From positions 1-64,000 of the forward strand of contig JAWXBY010000008.1 of NCBI GenBank assembly GCA_034440355.1: DNA of 64,000 bases, written 5' to 3'. Below the pieces are notes generated by a model. That model was not told the origin of the DNA and ran no database searches. It was given only the letters and a program-made list of their open reading frames with translations. The position numbers and the translations under genes are program-made. The stretch is from SZUA-430 sp034440355 (GTDB taxonomy: Bacteria; Pseudomonadota; Alphaproteobacteria; Micropepsales; Micropepsaceae). This document shows, piece after piece, positions 62,810 to 64,000 of this stretch; positions within the stretch are counted from its first letter, which is position 1; every line of letters starts with the position of its first letter.

Positions 62810-62847
62810 AGAGGGCTGCCGACCTTTGTCGGTGGCCCTCTTTGTTT
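62810..62847 (+). terminator. Rho-independent terminator
   Basis: AGAGGGC-T-GCCGAC, loop CTTT, GTCGG-T-GGCCCTCT followed by TTGTTT. It ends the small plus-strand gene and, with the opposite orientation, may serve the convergent DUF6265 gene. Confidence 0.85.
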
Positions 62848-62850
62848 GCG

Positions 62851-63336
62851 CTAACGCTCGGCGCGGTAGGACCAGTCTTCGGCTTCCAGCTTACCTTTCA
62901 GTATGCCTTCGATGCGCGCGTTCAGCGTTCCGTTTGCGCCTTTGGTGTAGATCACGCGCTGCGGGAAATCGTGGGCCTTGTTCTCGAACACGACCTTGTC
63001 GGAGCAGATTTCAGTCGCCTTGAATTCTGTCGGCGGCGAAGCGTTGGGGCTGGCGAAGTAGCTGAGCCCCGTCGGCGTTTTGGCGATGCGGAAAAACTCG
63101 AAGGATTTGGCGACGTCGCCTTGCGTCGTGACGCCGACGCCCAACAACACGCCGCCGTAAGGACCGGCCCAGCGTTCGCGCACCATGCTCGTCTTGCCGT
63201 TTTGGACCCAATTGCCGGCGAGCCAGGATAGCGTGGCGATGTCCGGGTTCGATTTCGGCAATGCGCAGATGTCTTCGGCGTGGGCCGTCGACAACGTCAT
63301 GGCCAAGGCGGCGGCGAATGCTGGCAGGCGCTTCAC
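62851..63336 (-). CDS. DUF6265-family secreted protein
   Basis: GTG 63336 (GGGGG upstream) gives 161 aa. A signal peptide (LPAFAAALAMTLSTAHA, cleavage near 20) is followed by LSWLAGNWVQNGKTSMVRER WAGPYGG and KAHDFPQRVIYTK, the DUF6265 motifs (WLAGxW and ENxAHDFPQRI). The family has a lipocalin-like beta fold; function unknown. It follows the AraC gene after 38 bp on the same strand, so both may be one operon. Confidence 0.82.
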   Translation of the reverse strand: MKRLPAFAAALAMTLSTAHAEDICALPKSNPDIATLSWLAGNWVQNGKTSMVRERWAGPYGGVLLGVGVTTQGDVAKSFEFFRIAKTPTGLSYFASPNASPPTEFKATEICSDKVVFENKAHDFPQRVIYTKGANGTLNARIEGILKGKLEAEDWSYRAER

Positions 63337-63374
63337 GGCGATGTTCCCCCGAAAGGTTTGTCGGCGCAGGTTGG

Positions 63375-64000
63375 CTAACTGGCCCGGCCCCGTCTTGTAA
63401 CAACGCGACACGGCGTTTCCTCGTCGAGCCCGACGAGTACAGCCGAGAGGCCGCGCAGCTGTGTGAGGAAGGCCGTCGGCGAGCAGCCGAGGAAACGTTG
63501 AAAGTCGCGGATCATGTGAGATTGGTCAAAGTAGCCGGCGCCGGCGGCGAGCGTCGCCCAGTCGGGTTTGCTGGCGCCGGTCAACAGGTCGAACACTGAG
63601 CGAAAGCGGATGACGTTGGCGTACTGGCGCGGGGCGATGCCGACTTGGGTGGCGAAGCGGCGTTCGAGCTGGCGCGGCGACAGGTCGGCTTCGCGCGCGA
63701 GATCGGTGACACTGAGGCGGCCGTTGGCGCGCGCGAGGCGCGCGGTCCAGCGGGCGACGTCGGTATCCTGAAAGCGCGCGTGATGGGCGGCGCGGTCGGC
63801 GACGAAGCTTTGAAGAACGGCGGCGCGCGAGGCCGCGTTCGGTGCGCTCGCGATTTGGTCGACCAGCGTTTGCGTGGCGGCCGGCGCGAGATCGGCGACT
63901 TTCAAGTGATGGTCGGTGAATTCATCCATCGACGCGCCGATCATCGCGCGCACGCCGGCCGGGTGAAATCTCACGCCCATGATGCCCGGCGCGCCTTGTG
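63375..64000 (-). CDS. AraC-family regulator (5' end outside window)
   Basis: The frame is open through base 64000 on the minus strand (QGAPGIMGVRFHPAG at the edge), so the start lies outside. The C-terminal part (about 85-180 of the visible protein) is an AraC DNA-binding domain: LSVTDLAREADLSPRQLERR and AAGAGYFDQSHMIRDFQRFL with SPTAF. The visible N-terminus (GVRFHPAGVRAMIGASMDEF) looks like the DUF6597 ligand-binding part of such regulators. It precedes the DUF6265 gene. Confidence 0.85.
   Translation of the reverse strand, partial: QGAPGIMGVRFHPAGVRAMIGASMDEFTDHHLKVADLAPAATQTLVDQIASAPNAASRAAVLQSFVADRAAHHARFQDTDVARWTARLARANGRLSVTDLAREADLSPRQLERRFATQVGIAPRQYANVIRFRSVFDLLTGASKPDWATLAAGAGYFDQSHMIRDFQRFLGCSPTAFLTQLRGLSAVLVGLDEETPCRVVTRRGRAS

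Overview
The window is GC-rich chromosomal DNA of an alphaproteobacterium. The strongest pointers are conserved blocks: tolC-popZ-valS, and dgt-SPOR-nagZ-scpA-scpB-tatABC-serS-surE-pcm-LysM/M23-DUF815-yajC-secD. PopZ and candidate EcfG-type general-stress promoters (GGAAC-N16/17-CGTT) also point to this class. The order cannot be fixed from the window; Rhizobiales-, Caulobacterales- or Micropepsales-like lineages all fit.

Bases 1-7490 are the right end of a compact or degraded tailed-phage element next to a tRNA-Asn gene. It holds a replication initiator with a DnaA-domain-I-like module, GGGGGTAAA-type repeats, a zinc-finger/HNH pair, an HK97-fold major capsid protein, a lambda-like G/GT tail chaperone with a G8 slippery run, and a short tape measure protein. 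A free-standing paralogue of the tape-measure N-terminus is also present. Terminase, portal, protease, connectors and tail tube are not visible.

Bases 7490-15330 carry tRNA-Asn, a DUF3095 cyclase-like gene, tRNA-Cys, a PCMT-like methyltransferase, tolC, popZ and valS. Bases 15330-24880 are accessory metabolism: a TetR gene divergent from a TTC38-like gene, twin alpha/beta hydrolases, an IlvD-type dehydratase followed by an M81 (MlrC-like) gene, and a tightly overlapped xth-GFA-EthD operon. Bases 24920-28520 hold a KaiC-like ATPase and a hybrid histidine kinase, overlapping by 4 nt and preceded by a candidate EcfG promoter. A tandem-cupin gene is divergent from them.

Bases 29600-43520 are the housekeeping block (Fe-S assembly, dNTP control, peptidoglycan recycling, chromosome condensation, Tat and Sec export). 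argS and secF are absent from positions where I would expect them. Bases 43600-49600 hold a PuuD-like membrane protein, a squalene/phytoene synthase, a small stress-promoter gene and the B12-dependent ribonucleotide reductase nrdJ with NrdR-like boxes. Bases 50000-57540 hold an M16 protease, the EF-P module (epmB, epmA, efp), an SDR and a nitronate monooxygenase-like gene. Bases 57530-64000 hold an AidB-like acyl-CoA dehydrogenase, then a stress island: AI-2E transporter, GSM-like protein, PRC-barrel protein, YqjE-like protein and DUF883 protein, with three candidate EcfG promoters. A DUF6265 gene and a truncated AraC gene close the window.

Two palindromic repeat families lie between genes. 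Several convergent gene pairs end with overlapping or abutting stop codons.
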